A DNA stretch of 64,000 nucleotides from Actinomycetes bacterium (lineage in GTDB: Bacteria > Actinomycetota > Acidimicrobiia > Acidimicrobiales > Aldehydirespiratoraceae), in assembly GCA_024276495.1 (NCBI GenBank), contig JAJRXC010000017.1:1-64000 (forward strand), read 5' to 3'. Each line of letters opens with the position of its first letter. The stretch's first letter is position 1. The position numbers were made by a program, and so were the translations under genes. The notes under the pieces are model-generated. The model did not search any database. It was not told where the DNA came from and was given only the letters and a program-made list of their open reading frames with translations. Of the stretch, positions 9,991-21,188 are shown piece by piece.

Positions 9991-10767
9991 GTGAGCGACG
10001 ACGCCTCCGAAACAGCCCAGCTCTGGGCCGACTACAAGCTCGGCCGGTCGCGTGAGCTGCGTGACAAGCTGATCATCCAGTACTCGCCCCTCGTCAAGTA
10101 CGTGGCCGGGCGAGTCGGCGTCGGCCTTCCCCGCAACGTCGAACAGTCCGACCTCGTGAGCTTCGGGGTCTTCGGTCTCATCGACGCGATCGAGAAGTTC
10201 GATCCTGCCCGCGGCTACAAGTTCGAGACCTACGCGATCGCCCGCATCAAGGGAGCGATTCTCGACGAGCTCCGGTCGATCGACTGGGTCCCACGGTCGG
10301 TGCGGTCCAAGGCCCGCTCCCTCGAGCGGGCCATGGCCAAGCTCGAATCCGTTCATCATCGAGCCCCGACCGATGAAGAGGTCGCGGCCGAGATGGGGGT
10401 CAGCCCCCAGCAACTGCAGACCACATTCAGTCAGATCTCCTTCGTGGGGGTCGCCGCGCTCGACGAGATGCTGTCCGGTGGTGAGCGCGGCGAATCGGTC
10501 ACGTTGGCCGACACGGTCGCCGACACCGGCGAAGGACCCATGGGCGTCTACGAGGTCGAAGAGATGCGTCAGATCCTCGCCGAGTCGATCAATCGCATGC
10601 CGGAGCGGGAGAAGATCGTGCTGACCCTCTACTACTATGAGGGTCTCACCCTCGCCGAGATCGGCCGCGTCCTGGGCGTGACCGAGAGCCGCGTGTGCCA
10701 GATCCACACCAAGGCCGTGCTCCAGCTGCGCTCGCGGATCACCGCCGTCGAACGCGAACCGGCCTAG
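9991..10767 (+). CDS. whiG: FliA/WhiG family RNA polymerase sigma factor
   Basis: [72 protein letters not shown]; synteny with rpsB. Confidence 0.93.
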   Translation: MSDDASETAQLWADYKLGRSRELRDKLIIQYSPLVKYVAGRVGVGLPRNVEQSDLVSFGVFGLIDAIEKFDPARGYKFETYAIARIKGAILDELRSIDWVPRSVRSKARSLERAMAKLESVHHRAPTDEEVAAEMGVSPQQLQTTFSQISFVGVAALDEMLSGGERGESVTLADTVADTGEGPMGVYEVEEMRQILAESINRMPEREKIVLTLYYYEGLTLAEIGRVLGVTESRVCQIHTKAVLQLRSRITAVEREPA

Positions 10768-10841
10768 GCCGACGTCGTTCGCGGCCCACGACAGGGTCGC
10801 CCATCCCACTTCCCCGGACCAACCGATCCAAGGGAAGCCCC

Positions 10842-11519
10842 ATGTTCACGATTCCACGTCTGCTTCGACGTGCGCTCTGTTGCGCCGCGCTGCTCGCCAC
10901 CACCTTCGCCCCGGCTGCGGCAACCGCCGCCGTCGTGTTTCGTCCGCCGACCGACGCGCCGGTGCTCGATCCGTTCCGGTTGCCCGACGGCCCCTACGGC
11001 GCCGGCAACCGGGGAATCGAGTACGACACGGGCGCCGGCGACCTCATCGTGGCCGCGGCGGCCGGTGAGGTCGTGTTCTCGGGCGCGGTCGCCGGTTCGC
11101 TGTTCGTCAGCATCGAGCATCCGGGCGGGCTGCGATCCACCTACGGCTTCGTCTCGAACACGCTGGTCCGGGTCGGTGCCCGAGTGGCCGCGGGAACGGT
11201 CGTCGCGAGAGCCGGAGGACCGTTTCACTTCACGGTCCGACTCGATGGTGTCTATCTGGACCCTGCCGGGCTGTTCGGATCGCGCCGACAACGCGTGAAC
11301 CTCGTCCCTCACCGGCCCCCGAACCTCTCGACCTTCGATGGGCGCTCGTCGGGCCTGGCATCGGCTCCCGCTACACTTCTCGACGGTCCGCCAGGGCCTC
11401 GGACGGAGCCAGATCGGCCCCGACGAATTCTGTTGGTCCGTGCAACACCCGGTCGCTTCGGCGTCCTGCACGGAGACGCAACCGGGAAGAAGGAACCGCC
11501 ATGGCTGTCATCTCCATGA
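10842..11519 (+). CDS. M23-like peptidoglycan peptidase, secreted
   Basis: Signal peptide; [34 protein letters not shown]; upstream of rpsB, overlapping its start by 19 nt. Confidence 0.85.
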   Translation: MFTIPRLLRRALCCAALLATTFAPAAATAAVVFRPPTDAPVLDPFRLPDGPYGAGNRGIEYDTGAGDLIVAAAAGEVVFSGAVAGSLFVSIEHPGGLRSTYGFVSNTLVRVGARVAAGTVVARAGGPFHFTVRLDGVYLDPAGLFGSRRQRVNLVPHRPPNLSTFDGRSSGLASAPATLLDGPPGPRTEPDRPRRILLVRATPGRFGVLHGDATGKKEPPWLSSP

Positions 11520-12490
11520 AGCAACTGCTCGAGGCCGGAGTCCACTTCGGTCATCAGACCCGCCGTTGGAACCCGAAGATGAAGCGGTTCATCCACGGCG
11601 AGCGGTCCGGTATCCACATCGTCGATCTCCACCAGACGCTCAACCATCTCGAGACCTCCTACGTCTTCATCCGAGATCTGGTCGCCAACGGCGGCACCGT
11701 GCTGTTCATCGGTACGAAGAAGCAGGCCCAGGACTCGATCCAGTCCTACGCCGAGCGCTGCAACATGCCCTACATCAACGAGCGCTGGCTCGGTGGCATG
11801 TTGACCAACTTCCAGACCATCTCCAAGCGGGTCGGAAAGATGAAGGAGTACCAGCGCATGCGCGACTCCGGGGAGTTCGAGGCCATGCCGAAGAAAGAGG
11901 CGCTCCTCATCAATCGCGAGCTCACCAAGCTCGAGCGCAACCTCGGCGGCATCCGCGACATGGAGAAGCTTCCGGACGCCATCTTCGTGCTCGACACGAA
12001 GAAGGAACACATCGCCGTCACCGAGGCACGCAAGATCGGCGTTCCGATCGTTGCGGTCGTCGACACGAACTGCGACCCGGATCTCGTCGACTACGCCATC
12101 CCCGGCAACGACGACGCGATTCGTGCCGGTCAGCTGATGTGTCGTGTCATCTCCGATGCCGTGCAGGAGGGACGCTTCATCCGTTCCAAGCGGATGGAGA
12201 AGGACGGCGAAGGCGCCAAACGCAACGCCCTCGAGGAAGCCGAAGTCGCGGCCCAACAGGAGAAGGCCCGAGCCGAGGCGGCCGCCGCTGCTGCCGAACG
12301 CGACGCGCGGGTCGCCGCGGCGAAGGCCGCACCGGCCGACGAGGTCACTCCCGCAGCCGAAGAGGCCGCCCCGACCCCGACCGCTCCCGTCGAGGTGTCG
12401 GCCCCGACCGACGAAGCCGAGGCTCCGGCCAACACGCCTGTGGAAGACTCGCTGCCGCAGGCCGGAGACACTGGTACTCCCGAGGCCTGA
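11501..12490 (+). CDS. rpsB: 30S ribosomal protein uS2 with Ala/Pro/Glu-rich C-terminal extension
   Basis: [38 protein letters not shown]. Confidence 0.97.
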   Translation: MAVISMKQLLEAGVHFGHQTRRWNPKMKRFIHGERSGIHIVDLHQTLNHLETSYVFIRDLVANGGTVLFIGTKKQAQDSIQSYAERCNMPYINERWLGGMLTNFQTISKRVGKMKEYQRMRDSGEFEAMPKKEALLINRELTKLERNLGGIRDMEKLPDAIFVLDTKKEHIAVTEARKIGVPIVAVVDTNCDPDLVDYAIPGNDDAIRAGQLMCRVISDAVQEGRFIRSKRMEKDGEGAKRNALEEAEVAAQQEKARAEAAAAAAERDARVAAAKAAPADEVTPAAEEAAPTPTAPVEVSAPTDEAEAPANTPVEDSLPQAGDTGTPEA

Positions 12491-12568
12491 GTCGCCACGA
12501 CCGACCGCGACGACGGTCGATCACAACCACAGTCGATCACCACAGAAGAAAAACCGGAGAACCACCAG

Positions 12569-13357
12569 ATGTCGATTTCCGCCAAGGACGTCAAGGCCCT
12601 TCGCGACGCAACGGGCGCCGGAATGATGGATGCCAAGAAGGCACTCGTCGAATGTGACGGCGACATGGACGCCGCGAAACAGCTCCTGCGCGAACGGGGA
12701 CTGGCGAAGGCCAGCGGTCGCGAAGACCGGGAGAACAACGAGGGCACGGTCGCGCTGACTGTCGACGGCAACGTCGCGGCGCTGGTCCAGATAAAGACCG
12801 AGACGGACTTCTCCGCGAAGAACGAGGCGGTGACCGGGCTCGCATCGCGCCTGGCCGACGCGGTGCTCGCCGACGGCCACGCCGCGATCGACGCCCACAC
12901 CACCGAGATCGAGGACTTGCGGGTCACGATCAAGGAGAACATCGCGGTGGGTGCCGTCGAACGGGTCGAAGCGGCCGAGGGGAACACCCTCGACACCTAT
13001 GTCCACGTCCAGGACGGCCGCGGCGTCAACGCCGTCGTCGTCGAGGGCAACGGGGTCGGTGCCGACGATCTTCACCAGGTGGCACTCCACATCGCCTTCG
13101 CGAAACCCACGTATCTGTCTCGAGACGAGGTTCCAGCCGACGAGGCCGAACGCGAGCGGGCGTCACTGCTCGAGATCACCAAGGCCGAGGGCAAACCCGA
13201 ACAGGCCTGGGACAAGATCGTCGACGGTCGGATGCGGGGCTGGTACGGCGAACGTGTCCTCCTCGAGCAGGGCCTCCACGGCGACAAGACCGCCGTGAAG
13301 GACAGCCTGGGGGGCGGATCGATCGTACGGTTCGTGCAAGTCGTGATCGGCGGCTGA
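12569..13357 (+). CDS. tsf: Elongation factor Ts
   Basis: [39 protein letters not shown]. Confidence 0.97.
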   Translation: MSISAKDVKALRDATGAGMMDAKKALVECDGDMDAAKQLLRERGLAKASGREDRENNEGTVALTVDGNVAALVQIKTETDFSAKNEAVTGLASRLADAVLADGHAAIDAHTTEIEDLRVTIKENIAVGAVERVEAAEGNTLDTYVHVQDGRGVNAVVVEGNGVGADDLHQVALHIAFAKPTYLSRDEVPADEAERERASLLEITKAEGKPEQAWDKIVDGRMRGWYGERVLLEQGLHGDKTAVKDSLGGGSIVRFVQVVIGG

Positions 13358-14130
13358 TGATGAGCGACGGCGAAGGCGCTCCCGGAGGAACCGAATCGGC
13401 CCGCTGGCGGCGGATTCTGTTGAAACTCTCCGGGGAGGCGTTTGCCGGGTCGCTCGAATACGGCATCGACGGCGGCACGGTCCGCGAGATCGCCGAAGAC
13501 ATCGTCGCGGTGAAGAGCCACTTCGAGATCGACATCGCGATCGTCGTCGGTGGTGGCAACATCTGGCGTGGTATCCAGGGCTCCGGGGCCGGCATGGATC
13601 GTGCCCAGGCCGACTACATGGGGATGCTCGCCACCGTCATGAACGGTCTTGCCCTCCAGGACACGCTCGAACAGATGGGGCAACCCACCCGGGTGCAGAC
13701 CGCCATCCACATGGCCCAGGTCGCCGAGCCCTACATCCGCCGCAAGGCGACCCGGCATCTCGAGAAGGGCCGAATCGTCATCTTCGCGGGCGGTACCGGT
13801 AACCCGTTCTTCACGACCGACACGGCGGCATCGTTGCGGGCGGTGGAGATCGAGGCCGACGCGGTGTTGAAGGGAACGCACGGCGGAACCGACGGGATCT
13901 ACACGGCCGACCCCCGCGTCGACCCGAACGCGAGCAAACTCGATCACGTGAGCTACCTCGACGTGTTGAACCGCGGCCTCAAGGTCATGGACGCCACCGC
14001 GATCACCTTGTGCATGGACAACGATCTCCCGATCGTGGTTTTCGACCTCATGGGCGACGGCAACCTCCGGTCCCTGCTCGAAGGAGAGGCAATCGGTACG
14101 CTCGTCGACGACGAGAAGGGGTCGTCGTGA
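13357..14130 (+). CDS. pyrH: UMP kinase
   Basis: [36 protein letters not shown]. Confidence 0.97.
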   Translation: MMSDGEGAPGGTESARWRRILLKLSGEAFAGSLEYGIDGGTVREIAEDIVAVKSHFEIDIAIVVGGGNIWRGIQGSGAGMDRAQADYMGMLATVMNGLALQDTLEQMGQPTRVQTAIHMAQVAEPYIRRKATRHLEKGRIVIFAGGTGNPFFTTDTAASLRAVEIEADAVLKGTHGGTDGIYTADPRVDPNASKLDHVSYLDVLNRGLKVMDATAITLCMDNDLPIVVFDLMGDGNLRSLLEGEAIGTLVDDEKGSS

Positions 14131-14696
14131 GTTCTGAACTGATCGAGTTGGTGCTCGAGGAAGCCGCCGAGAAGATGGATGCCGCGGTCAGCCATGCCCG
14201 TGAGGAGTTCTCCACCGTTCGCACGGGGCGGGCCAGCTCGGCGTTGTTCGAGAAGTTGACCGCGCAGGCCTACGGTGTCGAGATGCGGCTTCAGGAGCTC
14301 GCCAGCTTCGCCGTGCCCGAGGCGAGAATGCTCGTGGTGACACCCCACGACATCGCGAACCTCGAGGTCATCGAGCGAGCGATCGTCAACGCCAACATGG
14401 GGCTGACCCCGTCCAACGACGGCCGGGTGATCCGCCTCAACTTTCCGCCACTCACCGAGGAGCGGCGCCGCGACCTCGCCCGGGTGGTCGGCGGCATGGC
14501 GGAGGACGCGAAGCAGCGGGTCAACGCGGTGCGCCGCGCCGCTCGCAAGGATCTTGACGATCTTGAGCACGACGGGGGAGTCTCCTCCGACGACATTCAA
14601 CGTGCCGAAGGCCAACTCGATGCGCAAAAAGACGCGCGTATCGCCGCAATCGACGAGGCGCAAGCCCAGAAGGAAAAGGAGCTGATGGAGGTCTGA
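14127..14696 (+). CDS. frr: Ribosome recycling factor
   Basis: [37 protein letters not shown]-like; GTG start overlapping pyrH stop. Confidence 0.95.
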   Translation: MSSELIELVLEEAAEKMDAAVSHAREEFSTVRTGRASSALFEKLTAQAYGVEMRLQELASFAVPEARMLVVTPHDIANLEVIERAIVNANMGLTPSNDGRVIRLNFPPLTEERRRDLARVVGGMAEDAKQRVNAVRRAARKDLDDLEHDGGVSSDDIQRAEGQLDAQKDARIAAIDEAQAQKEKELMEV

Positions 14697-14726
14697 CCTC
14701 CGTCGGTTCGGGGAAGAGCGAGAGTC

Positions 14727-16010
14727 ATGAGCGATCAGAACGACAACGACGGCTTCCGTATCGTCGATGGAGGTGAGCCGCTCGATGACGATGTGGTCCC
14801 CGGCCGTTCGGTCTTCGGTGATGACGACGATTCCTTCGTCGACGACGACGCGGCCGTCCCCCATTGGAGCGAGCCGGCGACCGGCGCGGTGCCCCAGGTC
14901 GGCGGATCCGCCGACTCGGTGACCTTCGCTCCACCCGACGAACCGGTGCTGGCCGAGGCCGAGGAAGAGGACCTCGCGGCCTGGGCCGACGTGTCGTCGA
15001 CGCCACGCTGGGCCGACGAGGACCAGCCGCTTCCCCCCGCCGAGCCGCTCGTCGTCGAGGAATCGGCCGACATCGCCGACGACTTCTTCGCGTTCGACGA
15101 CTCGTCGACGGGTCAGGCCGAAGAGCCGTCGCTCGGCGACAAGCTCAACGCCACCCGGGGGACCAGCGGGAGCGACCGTGATCTTCCGACCGCGATCGTC
15201 GTCGGTGTCGGCCTCGCCGCCGCGATTCTCGCGGCGATGACCATCGGTCCGGCTGCCGCGGTGGCCGTCGTCACCTTGTTCCTCGGCCTCGCCGCTGTCG
15301 AGTTCTTCAACGCGGTGAGGGTGGCCGGGCATCAGCCGGCCGTGCTGCTCGGGCTGGCGGCGACCGTGACCATGCCGCTCGCGGTCTACTGGCGCGGTGA
15401 GTCGGCGATGCCGTTGGTCATCACCCTCTCGGTGGTCTTCGGGGCTCTCTGGTACCTGACCGGGGTCGGCAACGAATCACCGGTCCGGGGCCTCGGCACC
15501 ACCCTTTTGGGCATCCTCCACATCGGTCTCCTCGGGTCCTACGCCACCTTGATGCTGTCGATCCCCGAGCTCGGCACCGGCCTGCTGACGGCGGCCGTCC
15601 TCGTCACTGTCGGCTACGACGTGGGGGCCCTCGCCATCGGGAAGGTCATGGGACGCTCACCGTTGTCTCCGGCCAGCCCCAACAAGACCGTCGAAGGGCT
15701 GGTCGGCGGCATGCTCGTCGCGGTGGCGGTCGGTGTCGGCATGGGGGTTCTCGGCCAGCCGGCCCCGTTCGCCGGTGATGTCTGGGGCGGAGGCCTGGCC
15801 GCGTCGCTGGTGCTCGGGCTCGTCGGCGCGTTCGCCGCTCCCATCGGAGATCTCGCCGAGTCGCAGATGAAACGTGACCTCGGGATCAAGGACATGGGTT
15901 CGATCCTTCCCGGGCACGGCGGCCTTCTCGACCGGTTCGACGGTCTCCTCTTCGTCCTTCCCGCCACCTACTACGTCGCTCGCCTGCTCGACGTGACCGT
16001 GCCGGGCTGA
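14727..16010 (+). CDS. cdsA: Phosphatidate cytidylyltransferase with ~145-aa acidic N-terminal extension
   Basis: Multiple TM helices; SPASPNKTVEGLVGG; SQMKRDLGIKDMGSILPGHGGLLDRFDGLLF. Confidence 0.95.
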   Translation: MSDQNDNDGFRIVDGGEPLDDDVVPGRSVFGDDDDSFVDDDAAVPHWSEPATGAVPQVGGSADSVTFAPPDEPVLAEAEEEDLAAWADVSSTPRWADEDQPLPPAEPLVVEESADIADDFFAFDDSSTGQAEEPSLGDKLNATRGTSGSDRDLPTAIVVGVGLAAAILAAMTIGPAAAVAVVTLFLGLAAVEFFNAVRVAGHQPAVLLGLAATVTMPLAVYWRGESAMPLVITLSVVFGALWYLTGVGNESPVRGLGTTLLGILHIGLLGSYATLMLSIPELGTGLLTAAVLVTVGYDVGALAIGKVMGRSPLSPASPNKTVEGLVGGMLVAVAVGVGMGVLGQPAPFAGDVWGGGLAASLVLGLVGAFAAPIGDLAESQMKRDLGIKDMGSILPGHGGLLDRFDGLLFVLPATYYVARLLDVTVPG

Positions 16011-16048
16011 GTCGGTCCCCCCGACCATGCCCACCCCGGTCCGGCGGG

Positions 16049-16054
16049 TAGCGT
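16049..16054 (+). promoter_or_regulatory. Putative -10 (TAGCGT), leaderless promoter of dxr
   Basis: 7 nt upstream of ATG 16062. Confidence 0.45.
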
Positions 16055-16061
16055 CGATGCC

Positions 16062-17240
16062 ATGACGACGTCGATCGTGGTTCTCGGGTCATCGGGATCC
16101 ATCGGAACCCAGACACTCGACATCGTCCGTGCCGAACCCGAGCGGTACCGGATCGCGGCGCTCGGGGTCAACCGATCCGTCGACGTCGTGGTCGCACAGG
16201 CCCGGGAGTTCCGTCCGGACCTGGTCGCGGTGGCCGACGAGACCCGCGCCGAAGGCCTCGCCGCTCGCCTCCCCGCCGGTACCGAGCTCGTTGTCGGCGC
16301 TGATGCGTTGCCCACGGCGGCGGCGGTCGGGGACGTGGTCATCAACGGGGTGGTCGGCTTCGCCGGGCTCCCGGTCACGTTGGCTGCGCTCGTTGCGGGG
16401 AAACGTCTCGGTCTGGCCAACAAGGAATCGCTGATCGCGGCCGGCCCGGTCGTGCAACGGGTTTGGCGCGACTCCCGCGGCGAGCTGATTCCGGTCGACA
16501 GCGAGCATTGTGCGGTCCATCAATGCCTGCGGGCCAACGACATCGACGCCAAGGTGGGCCCGACCGATCGGGTTCACGAGATCGTGCTGACGGCGAGCGG
16601 CGGCCCGTTTCGCGGCCGCACCCGTTCGGAGCTGGCCGCGGTGACGATCGACGACGCGCTGGCCCACCCCACATGGGCGATGGGTCCGAAGATCACCGTC
16701 GATTCGAGCACGCTGATGAACAAGGGGCTCGAGGTGATCGAGGCCCACGAGCTCTTCGGGGTCGACTACGACCGGATCAACGTCGTCGTTCACCCGCAGT
16801 CGGTGATCCACTCGATGGTCAGCTATCGGGACGGCGCGACGATCGCGCAGCTGTCGATGCCCGACATGCGGTTGTGCATCGGCTACGCGTTGGCCTATCC
16901 CGACCGATTGGAGATTCCGTACGGCGCGATCGACTGGAGCGAGATGTCACGACTCGATTTCCAACCCCCGGACCTCGAGGCGTTCCCCTGCCTTCGGCTC
17001 GCCTATGAGGCGGGACGGGCCGGAGAGACCGCGCCGGCGTGGCTGAGCGCGGCCAACGAGGTCGCGGTCGACCAGTTCCTCAAGGGACGCATCGGCTGGG
17101 TCGACATCTCCGATGTGCTCGAGGCGACATTGCAGGAGTGGCCGGGAACGATCGCGACCGACCTCGACGTTGTTCTCGACATGGACCGACAGGCCCGCCT
17201 CGTCGCGGCCGATCTCATCGACCGGAGCGTCCGGGTATGA
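16062..17240 (+). CDS. dxr: 1-deoxy-D-xylulose 5-phosphate reductoisomerase
   Basis: VVLGSSGSIGTQTLDIV; LANKESLIAAG; VDSEHCAVHQCL; TASGGPFRG. Confidence 0.97.
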   Translation: MTTSIVVLGSSGSIGTQTLDIVRAEPERYRIAALGVNRSVDVVVAQAREFRPDLVAVADETRAEGLAARLPAGTELVVGADALPTAAAVGDVVINGVVGFAGLPVTLAALVAGKRLGLANKESLIAAGPVVQRVWRDSRGELIPVDSEHCAVHQCLRANDIDAKVGPTDRVHEIVLTASGGPFRGRTRSELAAVTIDDALAHPTWAMGPKITVDSSTLMNKGLEVIEAHELFGVDYDRINVVVHPQSVIHSMVSYRDGATIAQLSMPDMRLCIGYALAYPDRLEIPYGAIDWSEMSRLDFQPPDLEAFPCLRLAYEAGRAGETAPAWLSAANEVAVDQFLKGRIGWVDISDVLEATLQEWPGTIATDLDVVLDMDRQARLVAADLIDRSVRV

Positions 17241-18805
17241 CCGACATCACCGAGCGCGGGGACGACCCCCGCACCGACCCGCATGGTCAGACGATGTCGA
17301 CCTCGGCCCCTCGTCCGGCTGATCCGCGTCTGCCCGCCGAGGTCGAGCACCGCGAGAGCTGGACCGGACTGATCATGTTGATCGCGGCGATCGGCGCCCT
17401 CGGTGTGTTCGCCGGCTGGAGCTGGGCCTTCATCGTCGTCGCGATCATCTTCATGATCTTCATGCACGAGATGGGGCACTTCGTCACCGCGAAGTTGACC
17501 GGGATGAAGGTGACCGAGTTCTTCATCGGGTTCGGACCGCGCATCTGGTCGTTCACCCGAGGCGAGACCGAGTACGGCGTGAAGGCGATCCCGGCCGGTG
17601 CCTATGTTCGCATCATCGGAATGAACAACCTCGACGAGGTCGAGCCGGGAGACGAGGACCGGGCGTACCGGGTGAAGTCGTTCCCCCGCAAGCTCCTGGT
17701 GGTGACCGCCGGATCGGGGATGCACTTCCTGATGGCCGTGGTCCTCATCTTCTCGTACCTCCTGTGGCAGGGCGCGCCGGCCGACGACGGAAGCTGGGTG
17801 GTCGGATCGGTGAGCGCGCAGAGCGCGGCCGGTCAACTCGACCTCGACGTCGGAGACGAGATCGTCTCGATCGACGGAATCGAGTTCGTCGGCTTCGAGC
17901 AGTTCGGCGAGCTGGTCGCGGCCCGCGGTGGCCAAGAAGTCGAGGTCGTCTACCGCTCCGACGGGGATCTGGTCACCGAATCGGTGATCCTGGGCGCCCG
18001 GCTGACCGAGATCGGGGCCCAGCGCATCACCGGCCTCGAGGTGCGTGACCGCATCCTGCAAATCGATGGTGTCGATGTCTTCAGCTGGGACGACGTGATC
18101 GCCGCGGTCGACGGCCGTTTCGGCGAAGAGCTTCGCATCGTCTTCGATCCGGCCCGAGGTTCGGGGCTCCAGGTCGTCGACAACGCCGTCATCAGCGATC
18201 TCCCCGCCGCGTCGATCGCCACCACGGGCTTCTTCGGCATCTCGCCCGACGCGGCCCGCCAGTCGCTGGGGATCATCGGCAGCGCCACCAACGCCGTCAC
18301 CGACTTCGGGGGGTTCTTCACGACGATCACCGGCGGGATGTGGGATCTCCTGACCGGCGGCGCCGTCCCCAACTTCGTCAGCGACACGTTGACCGGTCAG
18401 ATCGACACCGTCCACGACGACATCACCTCCACCGACGCGGGCGAACGGGAGATCGCCAGTCGGGCCCTCGACGCCGGCAACCCCGACGAGGAACGCATCA
18501 TCTCCATCTATGGCGCGGCCCGATTCGGCAGCGAGCTCACCGAGCAGGGATTCGACAACGTGTTATTGTTCCTCGCCGGCCTCAACGTGTCGATCGGCGT
18601 GCTCAACCTGATCCCGTTGCCGCCCCTCGACGGCGGCCATGTCGTGATCGCGACGTACGAGCGGATCCGTTCGATCGGCGGCCGCCGTCACGAGGTGGAC
18701 TACAACAAGGTTCTCCCGCTCACGTACGCCGTGTTCCTCCTGCTGACCGCATTCGGCCTTCTCGCGATCTTCCGGGACATCATCGATCCGATCAGCCTCG
18801 GCTGA
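17237..18805 (+). CDS. rseP: Site-2 protease RseP-like (M50, PDZ)
   Basis: FMHEMGHFVTAKLTGMKVTEFFIGFGPRIWS; NLIPLPPLDGGHV. Confidence 0.94.
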   Translation: MTDITERGDDPRTDPHGQTMSTSAPRPADPRLPAEVEHRESWTGLIMLIAAIGALGVFAGWSWAFIVVAIIFMIFMHEMGHFVTAKLTGMKVTEFFIGFGPRIWSFTRGETEYGVKAIPAGAYVRIIGMNNLDEVEPGDEDRAYRVKSFPRKLLVVTAGSGMHFLMAVVLIFSYLLWQGAPADDGSWVVGSVSAQSAAGQLDLDVGDEIVSIDGIEFVGFEQFGELVAARGGQEVEVVYRSDGDLVTESVILGARLTEIGAQRITGLEVRDRILQIDGVDVFSWDDVIAAVDGRFGEELRIVFDPARGSGLQVVDNAVISDLPAASIATTGFFGISPDAARQSLGIIGSATNAVTDFGGFFTTITGGMWDLLTGGAVPNFVSDTLTGQIDTVHDDITSTDAGEREIASRALDAGNPDEERIISIYGAARFGSELTEQGFDNVLLFLAGLNVSIGVLNLIPLPPLDGGHVVIATYERIRSIGGRRHEVDYNKVLPLTYAVFLLLTAFGLLAIFRDIIDPISLG

Positions 18806-18851
18806 GCCACGGCCCGCCCGCCTCCGGACCAGATCGGGGGTGGGGGAGCGG

Positions 18852-18857
18852 TAGATT
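18852..18857 (+). promoter_or_regulatory. Putative -10 (TAGATT), leaderless promoter of ispG
   Basis: 6 nt upstream of GTG 18864. Confidence 0.45.
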
Positions 18858-18863
18858 CTCGGG

Positions 18864-20093
18864 GTGGAGTTCACCCAGAGCTTTCCTCGCCGCCCCACCC
18901 GCCGAATCATGGTGGGCGACGTCCCCGTCGGGGGGGACGCGCCGATCACCGTCCAGTCGATGACGGTCACCAAGACCGCCGATCACGACGCGACCCTTCA
19001 ACAGATCTATGCGCTTGCCGCGGCGGGAGCCGACATCGTTCGCTGCACCTGCAACGAGCCCGAGGCGGCCGAGGGACTCGCCCGCATCGTGCCCCGTTCC
19101 CCCGTGCCGATCGTCGCGGACATCCACCACCAGTACCGGCGGGCGCTCGAGGCGTTGGAGGCAGGCGTGCACTGCCTCCGACTGAACCCCGGGAACATCA
19201 AGAACCCCGAACACATCCGGACGGTCGCGCGTGAAGCACTGGACCGCAACGTGCCGATCCGGATCGGGGTCAACGGCGGTTCGCTGCATCCCGATCTCTA
19301 CAAGAAGTACGGCGACAAGGTGACCCCGGAAGCCATGGTGGAGTCGGCCCTCCAGGAGATCGCCTACTTCGACGAAGTCGGATTCGATCTGATCAAGATC
19401 TCGGTGAAGGCATCGAGCGTGCCACTGATGATCGAGGCGTACCGCCAACTCGCCGAGGTCACCGATCATCCCCTGCACCTCGGCGTGACCGAGGCCGGCC
19501 CGCCACCCATCGGCACGCTCAAGGCGACCGCCGGAATGGCCACGTTGCTGGCCGAGGGCATCGGCGACACCATCCGGTACTCCCTCACCGCCGATCCGGT
19601 CGAGGAGGCGAGGGCCGGGCGACAGCTGCTCGAGACGCTCGGTCTGCGCGAGAGAAAGAACATCGATCTGATCGCGTGCCCGAGTTGCGGGCGGGCCGAG
19701 GTCGATGTCTTCACGATCGCCCAGGACGCCATGCGGGCGTTCGGTGAACGGAAGATTCCGCTCCAGGTCGCGGTCATGGGCTGTGTCGTCAACGGCCCGG
19801 GTGAGGCCCGCGACGCCGACCTCGGCATCGCGGCCGGCAACAAGCGAGGCCACCTCTTCGTCAAGGGCCAAAATGTCATGGTCGTCGCGGAGGACGAGAT
19901 GGTCGACACGCTGGTCGAATGGGCCGAGTTCATCCACGAACACGGCGCCGACGCCGCGTTGGCCCGGGCCGGCGCGACCAAGGACGCGGCGAAGCGGGCG
20001 GCCGACGAGGACCGTGACCGGAACCTGGGCGAACGCGGCGACGACGCCAACCACGCCGAAGAAGTGATCGCCCAGATCCGGCGCGGCGGCTGA
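18864..20093 (+). CDS. ispG: 4-hydroxy-3-methylbut-2-enyl-diphosphate synthase IspG
   Basis: RRIMVGDVPVGGDAPITVQSMT; CPSCGR; GCVVNGPGEARDADLGIAAG. Confidence 0.97.
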   Translation: MEFTQSFPRRPTRRIMVGDVPVGGDAPITVQSMTVTKTADHDATLQQIYALAAAGADIVRCTCNEPEAAEGLARIVPRSPVPIVADIHHQYRRALEALEAGVHCLRLNPGNIKNPEHIRTVAREALDRNVPIRIGVNGGSLHPDLYKKYGDKVTPEAMVESALQEIAYFDEVGFDLIKISVKASSVPLMIEAYRQLAEVTDHPLHLGVTEAGPPPIGTLKATAGMATLLAEGIGDTIRYSLTADPVEEARAGRQLLETLGLRERKNIDLIACPSCGRAEVDVFTIAQDAMRAFGERKIPLQVAVMGCVVNGPGEARDADLGIAAGNKRGHLFVKGQNVMVVAEDEMVDTLVEWAEFIHEHGADAALARAGATKDAAKRAADEDRDRNLGERGDDANHAEEVIAQIRRGG

Positions 20094-20094
20094 C

Positions 20095-20511
20095 ATGGCG
20101 ACCGCCAGGGTCGACCTGGCCGACGCCCGCGAACGTCGCCTTCCCCTCGTCTCGGTTCGGAGCGGCAAGCCCGCCCACGGCTACGCGACGGCCGGCAAGG
20201 CGCCGTACATCGTTCGGGTTCCCCTGACCCAGGCGGAGTTCGACCGGGTGCAATGGCTCGAGGCCAAACGGAGGTCGGCGATCGTGGGCGGGGTCGTTTG
20301 TGTGGCGTTCGGCGTGGCGATGGCCCGTTTCCCCGTGATGCTGCCGCTGGGGTTGTTCATCGGGGCTCTCTCGTTCGCGCTCTGGGGTGCCTGCGTGTTC
20401 ATGCTGCGGCGCCTGTTGCCGGTGGTGGAACCGGGCCCGAAGGCGGGACAGATCACGTTGCACGGCGTGGACCGACGTTTCGTCGCCGCGGTCGGTGCCG
20501 CGGCCGACTGA
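20095..20511 (+). CDS. Hypothetical protein with two predicted TM helices
   Basis: ORF follows ispG directly; hydrophobic VGGVVCVAFGVAMARFPVMLPLGLFIGALSFALWGACVFML. Confidence 0.65.
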   Translation: MATARVDLADARERRLPLVSVRSGKPAHGYATAGKAPYIVRVPLTQAEFDRVQWLEAKRRSAIVGGVVCVAFGVAMARFPVMLPLGLFIGALSFALWGACVFMLRRLLPVVEPGPKAGQITLHGVDRRFVAAVGAAAD

Positions 20512-20565
20512 GGGGCCTGTCGTCTTGCTAGAGTGAGGGCTGCGTTTCGGGAGTCCTTTCGGATG

Positions 20566-20592
20566 AGGCGTGGCCTTGGGCCACGCCTTTGT
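20566..20592 (+). terminator. Hairpin (10-bp stem, 3-nt loop) in rimP leader
   Basis: AGGCGTGGCC-TTG-GGCCACGCCT then TTGTC. Confidence 0.6.
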
Positions 20593-20648
20593 CAATTGGG
20601 CCATCGGCGCCGCAGTCATCCATTCGCGATCGAGCAGGAGGTTCCGTC

Positions 20649-21188
20649 ATGGCGATCGTCGACCGTGTTCGAGAACTCGTCGCTCCGATCGTCGACGCCG
20701 AGTCCGTCGAGCTCTACGACATCGAACACAAAGGCGGCGTCCTTCGCATCCTGGTCGACGGTCCGGACGGGATCGACATCTCCGTCATCAAACGGATCAG
20801 CCGCGCCGTGAGCCGGCTGCTCGACGAAGTCGACCCGATCCCGGGCCGGTACACGCTCGAGGTCTCGAGTCCCGGTCTCGAACGTCCGCTGCGAACCCCG
20901 ACCCACTTCTCCAAGGCGGTCGGGTCCGACGTCAAGATCAAGACCCAACCCGACGCCGCCGGTGACCGGCGCGTGACCGGCACCCTGATCAGCGCCGACG
21001 ACGACGGTTTCGAGGTCGAGACAACCGATGGGGTGCGCCGGATCCCCTATCGCGACGTCAGCTCGGCCCGCACGGTCTTCGAGTGGGGGCCGACCCCCAA
21101 GAAGGGCGGCAAACGCCCGAACCCCGGCCCCGCCGACACATCTCTTCCTGACCCATCTCTCCCCGACAAGAAGGCTCCGACGTCATGA
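20649..21188 (+). CDS. rimP: Ribosome maturation factor RimP
   Basis: LVDGPDGIDISVIKRISRAVSRLLDEVDPIPGRYTLEVSSPGLERPLRTPTHF. Confidence 0.95.
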   Translation: MAIVDRVRELVAPIVDAESVELYDIEHKGGVLRILVDGPDGIDISVIKRISRAVSRLLDEVDPIPGRYTLEVSSPGLERPLRTPTHFSKAVGSDVKIKTQPDAAGDRRVTGTLISADDDGFEVETTDGVRRIPYRDVSSARTVFEWGPTPKKGGKRPNPGPADTSLPDPSLPDKKAPTS

